64,000 nt of DNA from Bacillus bingmayongensis (GCF_000299035.1 NZ_JH921517.1:857317-921316); one strand, 5' to 3'. Shown: positions 1-8,323, numbered from the stretch's first letter. Made by a program: numbers and translations. Notes: generated by a model not told the origin, from the sequence alone.

Positions 1-1
1 A

Positions 2-1138
2 CTCATTCAATATGGTGCGAATCGTTTTGTAGGAAAAGTTATTACACTAGCTTCGCCGCATTATGGATCAAATTTAGCAGACTTATCCTATAGTTGGTGG
101 GCGGGGTGGTTGGCGTCATTACTTGGGCAAAGAGACGATGGCACTTATTCTTTACAAACAGGTGAAATGGCACAATTTCGTTCCGTAATAGATAACAATC
201 CGAATGTTAAATTGAATCGCTATTATACAGTTGCAGGTACTAGTTGGGGACCGGCTTTCTCTGCTTTATCTTTAGGCGGATTATATCTTTCCGCGTATGG
301 TTCTAATGATGGTTTAGTGAATGAATGGAGTACAAAATTACCTTATGGAACACATTTATTTACCGATTCTAGATTTGATCATGATGATATTCGAAAAGGT
401 TCGGCCGTCTTTTCTCGAATCGAACCATATTTACGTACTTCTACCGCTACATTCGTTCCTTATACTTTAAATAATAATAGGGAATTTGTTGATAATTTAA
501 ATACTACTTCTAATCAAACCGTTTTAGGTGGAGAATTGGAGCCGAATAAATGGGTTGATCAAAAGATTGCCATAGATACAAAAACAGAAGGTGTTGTCTC
601 TGTGTTAACAGCATCTTCAGAAGTGAACATACAACTTATTTCTCCATCGGGCAAAGTATATACGAATGAAGATAGTAAGTTTACGGTAGGAGATGAAACT
701 TCCTACTTTAAGGGTGCGTCCATTCGAACATTTAAAATAAATCAAATGGAAATCGGGGAATGGCATGTTAAAATAATGACAGCACATGCAAAAGATGCTT
801 ATGTGATTGTTACTGACTACAAACAAAAAGCACCATTTACTTTGAAAATGCCAGGGAAAATCAAAGCGAAAAAGGCTGAATTTCAATTGAAACAATCTAC
901 TAAAGAACCAATAAAACAAGAGAATCTTTCTTTCACTGTACGAGTTGTTGATCGAGAAGGAAATTTAGTATCGCAATCGAATCAGCTACAAAAGTGGGAT
1001 GAAGATACGTTCACAGGTTCTTTGAATCATATTAAAAAATCAGGTGTATATAATGTGACGATTGATATTAAAGGTACTAACCCAGAAGGTAAAGCTTATA
1101 CTCGTACGATTGTACGTTCTGTGTATATTGAAGAATAA
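2..1138 (+). CDS. Lipase/esterase-like alpha/beta hydrolase, 5' end missing
   Basis: The frame is open from the first bases of the window, so the gene begins upstream; 378 codons are visible. The visible N-terminal part reads TLASPHYGSNLAD, a segment typical of lipases just after the nucleophile elbow, so the catalytic serine is probably just off the left edge. SNDGLVNEWS about 100 residues later and a following FDHDD resemble the Asp and His regions of bacterial triacylglycerol lipases. The last 200 or so residues look like a beta-rich accessory region without a named match. The internal TTG at 110 is not the true start. A hairpin terminator lies about 160 bases downstream. The substrate is unknown. 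Confidence 0.75.
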   Translation, partial: LIQYGANRFVGKVITLASPHYGSNLADLSYSWWAGWLASLLGQRDDGTYSLQTGEMAQFRSVIDNNPNVKLNRYYTVAGTSWGPAFSALSLGGLYLSAYGSNDGLVNEWSTKLPYGTHLFTDSRFDHDDIRKGSAVFSRIEPYLRTSTATFVPYTLNNNREFVDNLNTTSNQTVLGGELEPNKWVDQKIAIDTKTEGVVSVLTASSEVNIQLISPSGKVYTNEDSKFTVGDETSYFKGASIRTFKINQMEIGEWHVKIMTAHAKDAYVIVTDYKQKAPFTLKMPGKIKAKKAEFQLKQSTKEPIKQENLSFTVRVVDREGNLVSQSNQLQKWDEDTFTGSLNHIKKSGVYNVTIDIKGTNPEGKAYTRTIVRSVYIEE

Positions 1139-1295
1139 AAAGTATGAGGCAGTACACTTTAAATCTTATTTTATGATTGAATTATTAAATATACTCTTTT
1201 CAAAAAGATATAGAAATATGTAAAGAAAATGGAGGGAATATAGTAAAAAATCAGGTCTATATACAGTGAAGCAAAGGGTTATCAAAATACAAGAG

Positions 1296-1342
1296 GTCTT
1301 CAGGGGAAACTGAGAGAACAAGGTTTTCCTGAAGGCTTTTTT
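1296..1342 (+). terminator. Hairpin terminator after the lipase
   Basis: Arms at 1296-1310 and 1323-1336 (GTCTTCAGG / CCTGAAGGC core, with mismatches) are followed by six T. It lies about 160 bases after the lipase stop, so it may instead serve an element in between. Confidence 0.5.
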
Positions 1343-1345
1343 ATA

Positions 1346-1483
1346 CTAGCATATCTGATTATCGATATTTTTACTGCTCTTGTTTATGAAAATAACTTTT
1401 TCCGGAGATTCTGATGGATAATATTGATATACAACTATTTTCGCATCTTCAAATTCTTTGTTCATCGTTATATGAATGGCCAT
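1346..1483 (-). CDS. Small protein, 45 aa, unknown
   Basis: ATG at 1483 is preceded on the minus strand by AAAGGAG with about nine bases of spacing, and the frame runs 45 codons to TAG. The protein begins MAIHITMNKEFEDAKIVVYQ and ends in a Lys/Asn/Ser-rich tail, with no membrane segment or cysteine pair. A decayed second copy of its first 25 codons lies just upstream, which suggests the frame was once selected. It could also be a relic of a longer gene. I do not recognise a family. Confidence 0.4.
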   Translation of the reverse strand: MAIHITMNKEFEDAKIVVYQYYPSESPEKVIFINKSSKNIDNQIC

Positions 1484-1521
1484 AAGTAATCTTCTCCTTT
1501 GTATTGAGGAATCCTCTCCGT

Positions 1522-1596
1522 CTACTTATATTTATATTGATATACAACTATCTCTTCATCTTCAAACGCTTTATTCATCGTTAAATGTATTGCTAT
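1522..1596 (-). pseudogene. Decayed tandem copy of the 45-aa small ORF
   Basis: Read on the minus strand, this stretch encodes IAIHLTMNKAFEDEEIVVYQ and then a TAG. It aligns without gaps to the start of the neighbouring ORF at 1346-1483. The codon at the expected start is ATA instead of ATG, although a GAGGGGG ribosome-binding-like stretch remains upstream. The two DNA copies (about 1421-1480 and 1534-1592) are an imperfect direct repeat of about 60 bases. Confidence 0.5.
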
Positions 1597-1811
1597 ATGT
1601 AAAAAGCCCCCTCATATATTTTCTATATATTCGGAACTTTATACGGTTGAGCATTTCTAGTTTTCAAGTTACCTGCAATTTTTTATAGCAAATAAAGTAT
1701 GCAAAATATATCTAAGTTTTGCAGAGCATTATTATAATACGTAGTATAATAGATTAAAACTGAATTTAAAAATTTAGGTAATATTTTACTAAGGCATAAA
1801 GGAGAAAAAAG

Positions 1812-2855
1812 ATGGAATACGTACTTATATGTGTAATTTTAGCATTATTAGCCGGAGTATTTGTACTGTTTTATAAGAATAAGCAGTTAGAATCAGAGAA
1901 CCAACAAGTAGAATTTGAAAAGACAAAGTCAATAGAAAACTATCAAAGTGAGATGGCTGCAACTGTAGCGGATTATGAAGAAAAGCAAGAGACATTAAAA
2001 AACATAGAACGTAAAAAGTACAATAATTTAAAAGAGAGTGCAGCTAGAGAAGTAGAAAGCATGAGAGTGATGAAGAATCAATTAGCGATGCAATATAGTA
2101 AAGAGCGTAGTGAAATGCAACAGAAACATAGTAACGAGATCCATATGTTCCAAAATTTAATTACAGAATTAAGATCGTATTCTAGAAATGGTGAAGAAAT
2201 GAATACGCATGAAATATTACATTATATGAAACGAGGGTTTGTTCAGCAAGGAATCATAGCTGAAGACGAACTACATATTATTCCAAATATATTTCTTCCT
2301 AAAGTACATAGTAGAAACGGAAATAAAATGGGACATACTCGAGTTGATCATATATTGTTATCGACAACAGGAATATATGTAATTGAGACAACAAAGTGGC
2401 AAGGAAGAATGATACATGGATTGACGAAAGAAAATGCAGGAGTATATTCATTTATGATTGATGAGATTGGTAAATATCAACATGAATATGAGAAGGAAGA
2501 GACATTTGTTTTTATGAAAAAGGGAGATTCAATGACTCTAAAGGTAGAAAATGTTGGGAACCCTGTTTATAAAGCGAAACGCCTCTCAACAATTTTATAT
2601 GATTACTTGAAAGAGATAAATCCGCAAGTTCTAAAAGAAGAAGTAAAGTCAATTGTATATTTCGGGAATGAGACAAAGGGAAGTGAGAATGAAATGATTG
2701 ATCTTTCTAATGAAGTACTGCCTAGGTTGAAAGATAGAGAGCAACTTGTTACTTATTTTAGAAATGAAAGAATAGAAGGGAAAATACTATATACAGTGCA
2801 AGAATTACAAGAGATAAAAGAAATGGTCAAGCGCCTGGAAGAAGGAAAGGTGTAA
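1812..2855 (+). CDS. Membrane-anchored NERD-domain protein
   Basis: The protein has 347 aa. Residues 1-22 form one membrane helix. Residues about 25-115 are strongly charged and heptad-like, consistent with a coiled coil. Residues about 140-260 match the NERD (nuclease-related) domain, with DHILLSTTGIYVIETTKWQG as its clearest block. NERD domains are thought to be related to restriction-type nucleases, but activity is rarely shown. The ATG follows AAAGGAG at good spacing. The next gene starts within 40 bases on the same strand, so the two are probably co-transcribed. Cellular role is unknown. Confidence 0.8.
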   Translation: MEYVLICVILALLAGVFVLFYKNKQLESENQQVEFEKTKSIENYQSEMAATVADYEEKQETLKNIERKKYNNLKESAAREVESMRVMKNQLAMQYSKERSEMQQKHSNEIHMFQNLITELRSYSRNGEEMNTHEILHYMKRGFVQQGIIAEDELHIIPNIFLPKVHSRNGNKMGHTRVDHILLSTTGIYVIETTKWQGRMIHGLTKENAGVYSFMIDEIGKYQHEYEKEETFVFMKKGDSMTLKVENVGNPVYKAKRLSTILYDYLKEINPQVLKEEVKSIVYFGNETKGSENEMIDLSNEVLPRLKDREQLVTYFRNERIEGKILYTVQELQEIKEMVKRLEEGKV

Positions 2856-2892
2856 AAGAAAAATATGATGTGTGGTAAAAGGGGGGAGGTTA

Positions 2893-3468
2893 TTGGGGAA
2901 ATATAGAGATTTTCTATTGTGGGGAACATTGTATGTTTATATTGTTTTATATATGTTCGTATATCTTGCTTTCATATTTATCATTAGCATGATTCATTCG
3001 TCTTATAGTATGGTTAGTGTTTTAGCGGTATCGCTTCCGTTTATTCTTTTATTTGTTATTCAGTGGATCATTTTACATTTTTCTGTAGGTGATAATAAGG
3101 GGACATATAAGAGAAGATTTAAAGGGATTACAATTTTGGGAGCAATAGTATTTAGTATTTGTATCGTACAACTAGGTGTAAATGAGTATAATTCGAAGTT
3201 TCATGCAGATAGATGGTTAAAAAATGAACAGAAACGAGTATATATGGTAGATGATCTTCTGGCTAAACATAAACTAGTAGGAAAATCTAAGAAAGAAATT
3301 ATACAAATATTAGGATATCCAACTGAAACAAGGCGTTTTGAGGAGATGACTCAAACTTTGTACTATCTTGGCGATGAGAGAGGCTTCATTTCTATAGATA
3401 GTGAGTGTCTTGTTCTTCAATTTGATAATAATGACAAGATTATAGAGTATACAATACAAAAAGACTAA
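2893..3468 (+). CDS. Membrane protein with BamE/SmpA-like C-terminal domain
   Basis: I take the TTG at 2893 because GGGGGGAGG lies directly upstream at 2881-2889; the in-frame GTG at 2872 has no such signal. The product of about 191 aa has three membrane helices in its first 105 residues. A soluble C-terminal part follows whose pattern (GKSKKEIIQILGYPT, then two strands ending in DNNDKIIEYTI) resembles the small fold of BamE/SmpA proteins. In Firmicutes such domains occur in membrane proteins of unknown role. It is probably co-transcribed with the NERD protein upstream. Confidence 0.65.
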   Translation: MGKYRDFLLWGTLYVYIVLYMFVYLAFIFIISMIHSSYSMVSVLAVSLPFILLFVIQWIILHFSVGDNKGTYKRRFKGITILGAIVFSICIVQLGVNEYNSKFHADRWLKNEQKRVYMVDDLLAKHKLVGKSKKEIIQILGYPTETRRFEEMTQTLYYLGDERGFISIDSECLVLQFDNNDKIIEYTIQKD

Positions 3469-3486
3469 AATAGTATGAAATAAGGA

Positions 3487-3523
3487 ACAGAAGACATATA
3501 AGATTGGGGGTCTTCTGTTTTTT
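3487..3523 (+). terminator. Terminator after the NERD gene pair
   Basis: Perfect arms ACAGAAGAC (3487-3495) and GTCTTCTGT (3510-3518) are followed by a T run. Confidence 0.8.
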
Positions 3524-3657
3524 GTTGGGAAATATTTGAAATAAATTTTAAATTTCGCAGATTTAGTACGACGTTATAAAAATAGATGGAATAAAAATGG
3601 AAAATGATATATAATGAATTTATTGAATATAAAGATAATAGAAAATAGGATACATAT

Positions 3658-3777
3658 ATGGAAGATTTACAAACACTCGGTTCATTCTTTTTAGGCCTAG
3701 GTACTATGTTCGCGGGATTAGGGGTACTGCTTGCAGGTATTGGTGTCTATACAAAATTTTCACGTGAATCAAAATGA
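3658..3777 (+). CDS. Small membrane protein, 39 aa
   Basis: The ATG opens a 39-codon frame ending at TGA 3775. The product starts MEDLQTLGSFFLGLGT and is one Gly-rich hydrophobic helix with a short basic tail (YTKFSRESK). The ribosome binding site is weak (AGGA about eight bases upstream). A strong terminator begins two bases after the stop codon, which argues that this is a genuine short transcription unit. Function is unknown; single-helix proteins of this type often attach to a larger membrane partner. Confidence 0.6.
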   Translation: MEDLQTLGSFFLGLGTMFAGLGVLLAGIGVYTKFSRESK

Positions 3778-3778
3778 T

Positions 3779-3806
3779 GAAAGCATCCGTACAGGATGCT
3801 TTTTTA
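3779..3806 (+). terminator. Terminator of the 39-aa gene
   Basis: AAAGCATCC / GGATGCTTT hairpin with a short loop and a long T run. It is almost the same hairpin as that at 4175-4202. Confidence 0.85.
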
Positions 3807-3847
3807 TTTTTTTTCAATATGTTACAAAAAGGAATCATATATTCTTT

Positions 3848-3979
3848 ATGGAATTAAGGAATGAAAATGGGAAGGAGAGTGTATATATAGATGCATTGGA
3901 ACAATGTTATAATTTTAGATCCCAGTTCCATGACGAAATATTGCCAATGAAAAGTAAAGGTTTTAGGAAACAAGAATGA
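3848..3979 (+). CDS. Hypothetical protein, 43 aa
   Basis: ATG 3848 opens a 43-codon frame beginning MELRNENGKESVYIDALEQC, charged and soluble. It ends 15 bases before the next small gene, whose ribosome binding site falls in the gap. The upstream signal (AAAGGAA, about 11 bases away) is weak. The frame can be extended upstream to 3731, but that part overlaps the 39-aa gene and its terminator and is not credible. It may be a real small gene or a relic. Confidence 0.35.
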   Translation: MELRNENGKESVYIDALEQCYNFRSQFHDEILPMKSKGFRKQE

Positions 3980-3994
3980 AAAGGAGGTAAGACG

Positions 3995-4141
3995 GTGAAG
4001 AAAATACCGACTGAGGTCCTGAGTAAGGAATTGATGGAAAGAGAAGGGGTTATATCTATTACAGTTAAAGAATTTGAGAAAATTGAAGTGGTTGGAGTGG
4101 TGGTATCTGGACCAGCTGTAATATTAATTAATCAAGATTAG
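3995..4141 (+). CDS. Small protein, 48 aa
   Basis: GTG 3995 is preceded by AAAGGAGGTAA, one of the best ribosome binding sites in the window, and the frame runs 48 codons to TAG. The product begins KKIPTEVLSKELMEREGV and ends in the hydrophobic GPAVILINQD. Its layout reminds me of small prophage-associated Bacillus proteins such as the XtrA/YqaO group, but I cannot confirm that. A strong terminator follows about 34 bases later. Confidence 0.65.
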   Translation: MKKIPTEVLSKELMEREGVISITVKEFEKIEVVGVVVSGPAVILINQD

Positions 4142-4174
4142 CAGAGTACATAAGATGAATATAGAAAAATAGTG

Positions 4175-4206
4175 AAAAGCATCCTGCGTGGATGCTTTTT
4201 TATTTG
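4175..4206 (+). terminator. Terminator of the 48-aa gene
   Basis: AAAAGCATCC / GGATGCTTTT hairpin followed by T-rich sequence; near-identical to the hairpin at 3779-3806. Confidence 0.85.
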
Positions 4207-4255
4207 CTTAAAAAAAGAAATATATTGGATAATAGAGCTATTGGAGGGAAAGAAA

Positions 4256-5011
4256 GTGGCTATTATTATTACAATGTTTCTAATGGGTGTTTTATTAGGT
4301 TTTGTTGGAGCAGGTGGAGCTGGATTTATTATTGGTGTACTGACTCTCGTATTTCAAGTTCCAATTCATATAGCTCTTGCGACATCGCTAACCGCAATGG
4401 CATTTACAACATTTTCTGGAGTGGTGAGTCATTACAGAGAAGGGAATGTTACATTGAAAATTGGTAGCATTATTGGGGGATTTGGAGCTGTTGGATCATA
4501 TATTGGTTCTAAATTTGGAGCGGTGATTCCAGCGCATCTTCTTCATTGGTTTACAGCTAGTATGTTGTTTTTATCAGCGATATTTATGTTTATTCGATTA
4601 CTTTTTTTTCAAAATCAAAAGAAAATGTCTATGAACATAGGAGAGAAGGCATCTGTTGTTGTATTAGGGAAATGTCTTTTGTTAGGTTTAATAACTGGTG
4701 GATTAGCAGGTGCTTTTGGGATTGGATCAGCACCTTTTATTCAGCTAGGACTCATGGTGTTGTTAGGTTTATCGATTCAACAGTCAGTTGGGACCACAAT
4801 GCTTATTATTCTACCAATCGCCATTGGTGGTGGGATTGGATATAGCTCTGAAGGGTATTTAGATTATTTATTATTAGTACAAGTTTTAATTGGAACGATG
4901 CTAGGAGCATATTTAGGAGCGAAGTTTACAAACTATGCACCTCGTACAATTTTGAAATTTTCGATGATTATGACACCTGTTTTAGCTGGATGTATGTTAT
5001 TAATGGAATAA
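4256..5011 (+). CDS. TauE/SafE-family membrane exporter
   Basis: GTG 4256 follows GGAGGG with good spacing and gives 251 aa, normal for the family; the longer frame from 4172 begins inside a terminator. About eight hydrophobic helices are visible. Two internally similar halves each carry the Gly-rich family signature (GFVGAGGAGFIIG near residue 15, GGLAGAFGIGSAPFIQLG near 145). Family members move sulfite, sulfonates or other organic anions across the membrane; the substrate here cannot be told. The following gene, a broken DUF2238 homologue, starts 31 bases downstream. Confidence 0.85.
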   Translation: MAIIITMFLMGVLLGFVGAGGAGFIIGVLTLVFQVPIHIALATSLTAMAFTTFSGVVSHYREGNVTLKIGSIIGGFGAVGSYIGSKFGAVIPAHLLHWFTASMLFLSAIFMFIRLLFFQNQKKMSMNIGEKASVVVLGKCLLLGLITGGLAGAFGIGSAPFIQLGLMVLLGLSIQQSVGTTMLIILPIAIGGGIGYSSEGYLDYLLLVQVLIGTMLGAYLGAKFTNYAPRTILKFSMIMTPVLAGCMLLME

Positions 5012-5041
5012 GGTCTATAAAATATTGGGGAGGAAAGTGGT

Positions 5042-5624
5042 GTGACGGTTCATCTTCACAAATTACTATGTGCAAGTTTTTGGGTTACGTTATTCATATC
5101 AGGAATCTATCTGAACGATTTTTTTACATGGTGTTTAGAGGTAGCTCCCGCAGTTATTTTAGTACTTATATTACTTACTACATATCAGAGATTTCAATTT
5201 TTAACATATATATAGATTTGGATTCATATGTTAATATTGCTCATTGGAGGACATTATACATATGCAAAAGTACCACTATTTAATTATCTTCGTGATACTT
5301 TTGATTTAGAAAGAAATTACTACGATCGTGTTGGGCATTTTATGCAAGGATTTGTTCCTGCATTATTAATAAGGAAAATACTTGTAAAGGTAGTTGGGAT
5401 TCAGAAAAAAGGATGGTTAGAACTACTTGTAATATCAGTTTGTTTAGCATTTAGTGCATTTATACGAGTTGCTAGAGAGTGCAGTTGCAAAATTAACGGG
5501 GACAGGAGCAGAAGCATTTCTTGGAACGCAAGGAGATGTTTGGGATACACAATGGGAAATGATATTTGCGTTAATTGGAGCGATATTAGCAATGATAGTT
5601 TTCCGCGGTAAGAAAACTATATAG
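5042..5624 (+). pseudogene. Broken DUF2238 (YjdF-like) inner-membrane protein gene
   Basis: From GTG 5042 the frame encodes two membrane helices and then meets TAG at 5213-5215. The same frame resumes as IWIHMLILLIGGHYTYAKVP, followed by the family block YYDRVGHFMQGFVPAL. Near 5461-5465 the reading frame shifts by one base: LAFSAF continues as YELLESAVAKLTGTG and GTQGDVWDTQWEM only in another frame, which ends at TAG 5622. One nonsense codon plus one frameshift make an active product very unlikely. The intact protein would be about 193 aa. Start signal GGGGAGGAAAG is intact. Confidence 0.85.
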
Positions 5625-5910
5625 CAATTCATTAATATGTTTTACGTATGAATTATGTAAGTAATTCATATTTCCCATATAAAAGGATTTACTATAATAT
5701 AATGGGTGTAACGTTCGAGTATTCGACGTATTACTAGTATTATATCCCTATCCCTTTTCTAAAAATGCGAACAAGTTTTGCCCTATTCTATTCAATATTA
5801 ATTGTATAGAAATATATTGTTCGATGCCCATTATGGAACGTACATAATGGGAAAATCCCGATCCTTAAAGAGGATGCCCCTAATCTTCATGTGAAAATAT
5901 GATTGGATGA
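5625..5910. other. Intergenic stretch, no gene seen
   Basis: I see no coding frame here. It contains a perfect inverted repeat, CCCATTATG at 5827-5835 and CATAATGGG at 5843-5851, followed by AAAA but no T run, and a short GATCC/GGATG hairpin after it. It could be a repeat remnant or regulatory hairpin. Confidence 0.4.
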
Positions 5911-5945
5911 AGAAAGCTGACCAATTCATGGTCAGCTTTCTTTTT
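5911..5945. terminator. Hairpin ending the small minus-strand gene
   Basis: Perfect 12-base arms AGAAAGCTGACC and GGTCAGCTTTCT with T and A runs on the two sides. It overlaps the last codons of the minus-strand gene at 5932. Confidence 0.75.
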
Positions 5946-6132
5946 TGTGTAAAAATAATTCTTCGGTAATTTCGGTTTGTAATAGCAGTGTTTTTCCAAA
6001 GCGGCGTTTGCATTCATCTCTTACTTTTTGAATGGCAAGTGCATGAGAAGTGGCAGACACGGTGACAGTTGCTTGCCGAGATTTTCGGTTTTCTTCACAA
6101 AAGACACACTCCACAACATATTTAGAAATCAT
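5932..6132 (-). CDS. Hypothetical protein, 66 aa
   Basis: The ATG is preceded on the minus strand by AAGGATG. The product is soluble, starts MISKYVVECVFCEENRKS and contains a CxxC pair at residues 9-12 plus a later Cys, with a basic middle (VRDECKRRFGK). A lone CxxC could bind metal only with partners. The alternating pattern suggests one small alpha/beta domain. It stands alone, ending in a terminator hairpin. Family not recognised. Confidence 0.6.
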   Translation of the reverse strand: MISKYVVECVFCEENRKSRQATVTVSATSHALAIQKVRDECKRRFGKTLLLQTEITEELFLHKKES

Positions 6133-6274
6133 ACTCTCATCCTTCCGCTTGAATTTCTAGGAATGAGTTGTCTTTGAAGTTGATATAATCTTTCGTTACA
6201 AACTCAGCATTTTCCTCTATTTTCAAGGAGAAGAATAGGGTAAGAAAGAATATTAGGTATGGGAGGAGAGACAC

Positions 6275-6709
6275 ATGAAAAGATGGATTGGAGCGGCAGC
6301 TATATGCGTGAATGAAAGAAATGAAATTTTGATGGTATTACAAGGAAAGAAAGATGAGCCGAAAAGGTGGTCAGTGCCAAGCGGTGGACAAGAAGAAGGA
6401 GAAACGCTTGAAGAGTGTTGTATTCGTGAAGTTTGGGAAGAAACTGGCTATCATGTAGAAATTATAAATAAAATATATGAAAAAAAGGGCATAACATATG
6501 GTATACCCGTTTATGTACATTATTATCTTGTAAAACAAATAGGAGGTTCTATGAATATTCAAGATCCAGATGGACTCATTTATGAGATTGATTGGAAGGA
6601 TGTTCATAAATTAAGAGAAATCTCTTTCGCCTTTCCAGAGGATTATGAGTTGCTATTAAGGTATGGAAATGGTATGGACGAAAATAGGGGAACTGTATCT
6701 AAAAAATGA
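6275..6709 (+). CDS. Nudix hydrolase
   Basis: The product is 144 aa, a normal size for a minimal Nudix protein. The complete Nudix box is present at residues about 37-59: GGQEEGE, then REVWEETGY, matching G-x5-E-x7-REUxEExGU. These enzymes cleave nucleoside diphosphates linked to another group, using Mg ions bound by the box glutamates. Substrate cannot be told from sequence alone. The ATG follows GGGAGGAGAG at good spacing. It is a single gene with a terminator downstream. Confidence 0.9.
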   Translation: MKRWIGAAAICVNERNEILMVLQGKKDEPKRWSVPSGGQEEGETLEECCIREVWEETGYHVEIINKIYEKKGITYGIPVYVHYYLVKQIGGSMNIQDPDGLIYEIDWKDVHKLREISFAFPEDYELLLRYGNGMDENRGTVSKK

Positions 6710-6761
6710 AGGGAGGGTAATTTACTAGTTTACACAAAAGGTAATAGAATTAGCGCCAATG

Positions 6762-6806
6762 ATATAAGACTGCACATTAATTAAGAGTAATGTGCGGTCT
6801 TATATG
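6762..6806. terminator. Bidirectional terminator between Nudix gene and permease
   Basis: Arms of 18 bases (ATATAAGACTGCACATTA and its near-complement at 6788-6805) between two convergent genes. Confidence 0.8.
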
Positions 6807-6829
6807 TATCGGGAGTATTAATTATAGTA

Positions 6830-8254
6830 TTACGATGTTTCGCTAATTTTGTTTTCTGTATGAGTGTTATTAGTAGTTCTTTTCTTTATCTTGATGTAAT
6901 AGTAGGTATAACAAAAGATGATGAATGGTACAGTGCAATAGATTCCTAATCTTTGATCTGGGATAAAGATAAGACTTATTAATATAATGCCATACAATCC
7001 AAAACCAAGAATTGGTACAAGAGGATAAAGTGGAGTTTTGAATTTTAAGTCTTCTAATTTTCCACCTTCGGCTAAATAATGTTTGCGAAAAAAGAATTGA
7101 GAAACGCAAATTGACATCCAAACAATGATTGTAATGACTCCGGAAATTGAAATCAGCCATAAGTAAACAGTTTCAGCAGCTACAACACTTGTCAAAAGAG
7201 AAAAAGCAGAAATAGCTATCGTCATGATTAAAGCGTATAGGGGTATCCCACGCGATGATAATTTCTTTAAAAAGGCTGGAGCCATATCGTTTTTTGATAA
7301 CGACCAAAGCATTCGAGTCGCGGCGTACAACCCTGAGTTTGCGACAGAAAGAACAGCAGTAAGAATAACAAAGTTCATAATATCAGCTGCATATGGAATT
7401 CCTATGTTATCAAATACAGCAACAAATGGGCTCTTTGTTAATCCTGCTTGTTCCCAAGGAATTAAAGCCACGAGGACAAAGATTGCTAAGACGAAGAAAA
7501 ACATCGTGCGCCATATAATATTTCTAATAGAACGCGGTAAAGTTTTTGCAGGATTTTCACTTTCACCGGCTGCGATTCCGACAAGTTCCGTACCTTGAAA
7601 GGAATAATTAACTGTAACCATTGTTAGTAAGATAGCGGCAATTCCATTTGGGAATAAACCACCATGATTTATGAAATTTGAAAAAAGCGGTGCTGGTTCA
7701 TTGCCTTTTAAATCAATCAAACCAAACATAGCGGCGCCGCCAAGGATAATGAAAGCGATGATAGCAGATACTTTAATACTTGAAAACCAAAATTCTGTTT
7801 CTGCATAACTACGAGCGGATAACGCGTTAATGGTAAATATTGTAACGCCAAATATTAAACACCAAACCCATACGGGAATATCAGGAAACCAGCGTTGCAT
7901 TGTAATACCGGCAGTTGTAAATTCAAGGCCAGTAGTATTCGCCCAGCTTAGCCAGTATAACCATCCGATGGTAAACCCAGTTGCGGGATTTATGTACTTG
8001 GTTGCATATTCTTGGAAGGAACCTGAAACTGGCATTGCTACAGCAAGCTCACCAAGACATAGCATAACGAAATACATTAATAATCCACCAGCAATAAAGG
8101 CGAGTACGGATCCCCCAGGACCAGCTTGTCTTATAATAAAACCAGATCCGTTAAATAACCCCGTTCCAATTACACCACCCAGTGCAATCATGAACAAATG
8201 TCTACTTTTCATCGTGCGCTTTAATTCATTATTTGTATTGCTTAATTGCGTCAT
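6830..8254 (-). CDS. Amino-acid permease, APC superfamily
   Basis: The ATG at 8254 is chosen because GTGAGGAAA lies just upstream; the longer start at 8272 would place that signal inside the gene. The 474-aa product has about 12 membrane helices. Helix 1 carries the family signature GGVIGTGLFNGSG, and the conserved FQGTELVGIAAGE occurs near residue 220. It most resembles the AAT group (MmuP/GabP/LysP type), proton-coupled uptake of amino acids. It is divergent from an IclR regulator gene that is followed by a hydrolase, so the substrate may feed that enzyme. Confidence 0.88.
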   Translation of the reverse strand: MTQLSNTNNELKRTMKSRHLFMIALGGVIGTGLFNGSGFIIRQAGPGGSVLAFIAGGLLMYFVMLCLGELAVAMPVSGSFQEYATKYINPATGFTIGWLYWLSWANTTGLEFTTAGITMQRWFPDIPVWVWCLIFGVTIFTINALSARSYAETEFWFSSIKVSAIIAFIILGGAAMFGLIDLKGNEPAPLFSNFINHGGLFPNGIAAILLTMVTVNYSFQGTELVGIAAGESENPAKTLPRSIRNIIWRTMFFFVLAIFVLVALIPWEQAGLTKSPFVAVFDNIGIPYAADIMNFVILTAVLSVANSGLYAATRMLWSLSKNDMAPAFLKKLSSRGIPLYALIMTIAISAFSLLTSVVAAETVYLWLISISGVITIIVWMSICVSQFFFRKHYLAEGGKLEDLKFKTPLYPLVPILGFGLYGIILISLIFIPDQRLGIYCTVPFIIFCYTYYYIKIKKRTTNNTHTENKISETS

Positions 8255-8300
8255 TGTTTTCCTCACTTTCATAATTGATAGGGTGAAAATCAGATGATTT

Positions 8301-8323
8301 TTCCGTATTGTGGAATGTGTTCC
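8301..8323. promoter_or_regulatory. Candidate IclR-family operator
   Basis: GGAATGTGTTCC (8312-8323) is a GGAA-N4-TTCC palindrome, preceded by another TTCC at 8301 facing the same GGAA. It lies in the divergent permease/IclR promoter region. IclR proteins are known to bind sites with GGAAA/TTTCC arms, so this is a plausible autoregulatory site. Confidence 0.4.

Noticed and set aside
617-919. 100-codon minus-strand frame inside the lipase
   Set aside because: Shadow of the plus-strand coding frame; no ribosome site and atypical composition.
1476-1688. 70-codon plus-strand frame
   Set aside because: Antisense to the small ORF and its decayed copy, which explain the sequence better; no start signal.
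3731-3847. Upstream extension of the 43-aa frame
   Set aside because: Runs through the 39-aa gene and its terminator.
4172-4255. Longer start for the TauE-type exporter
   Set aside because: Would begin inside the terminator of the preceding gene; GTG 4256 has GGAGG.
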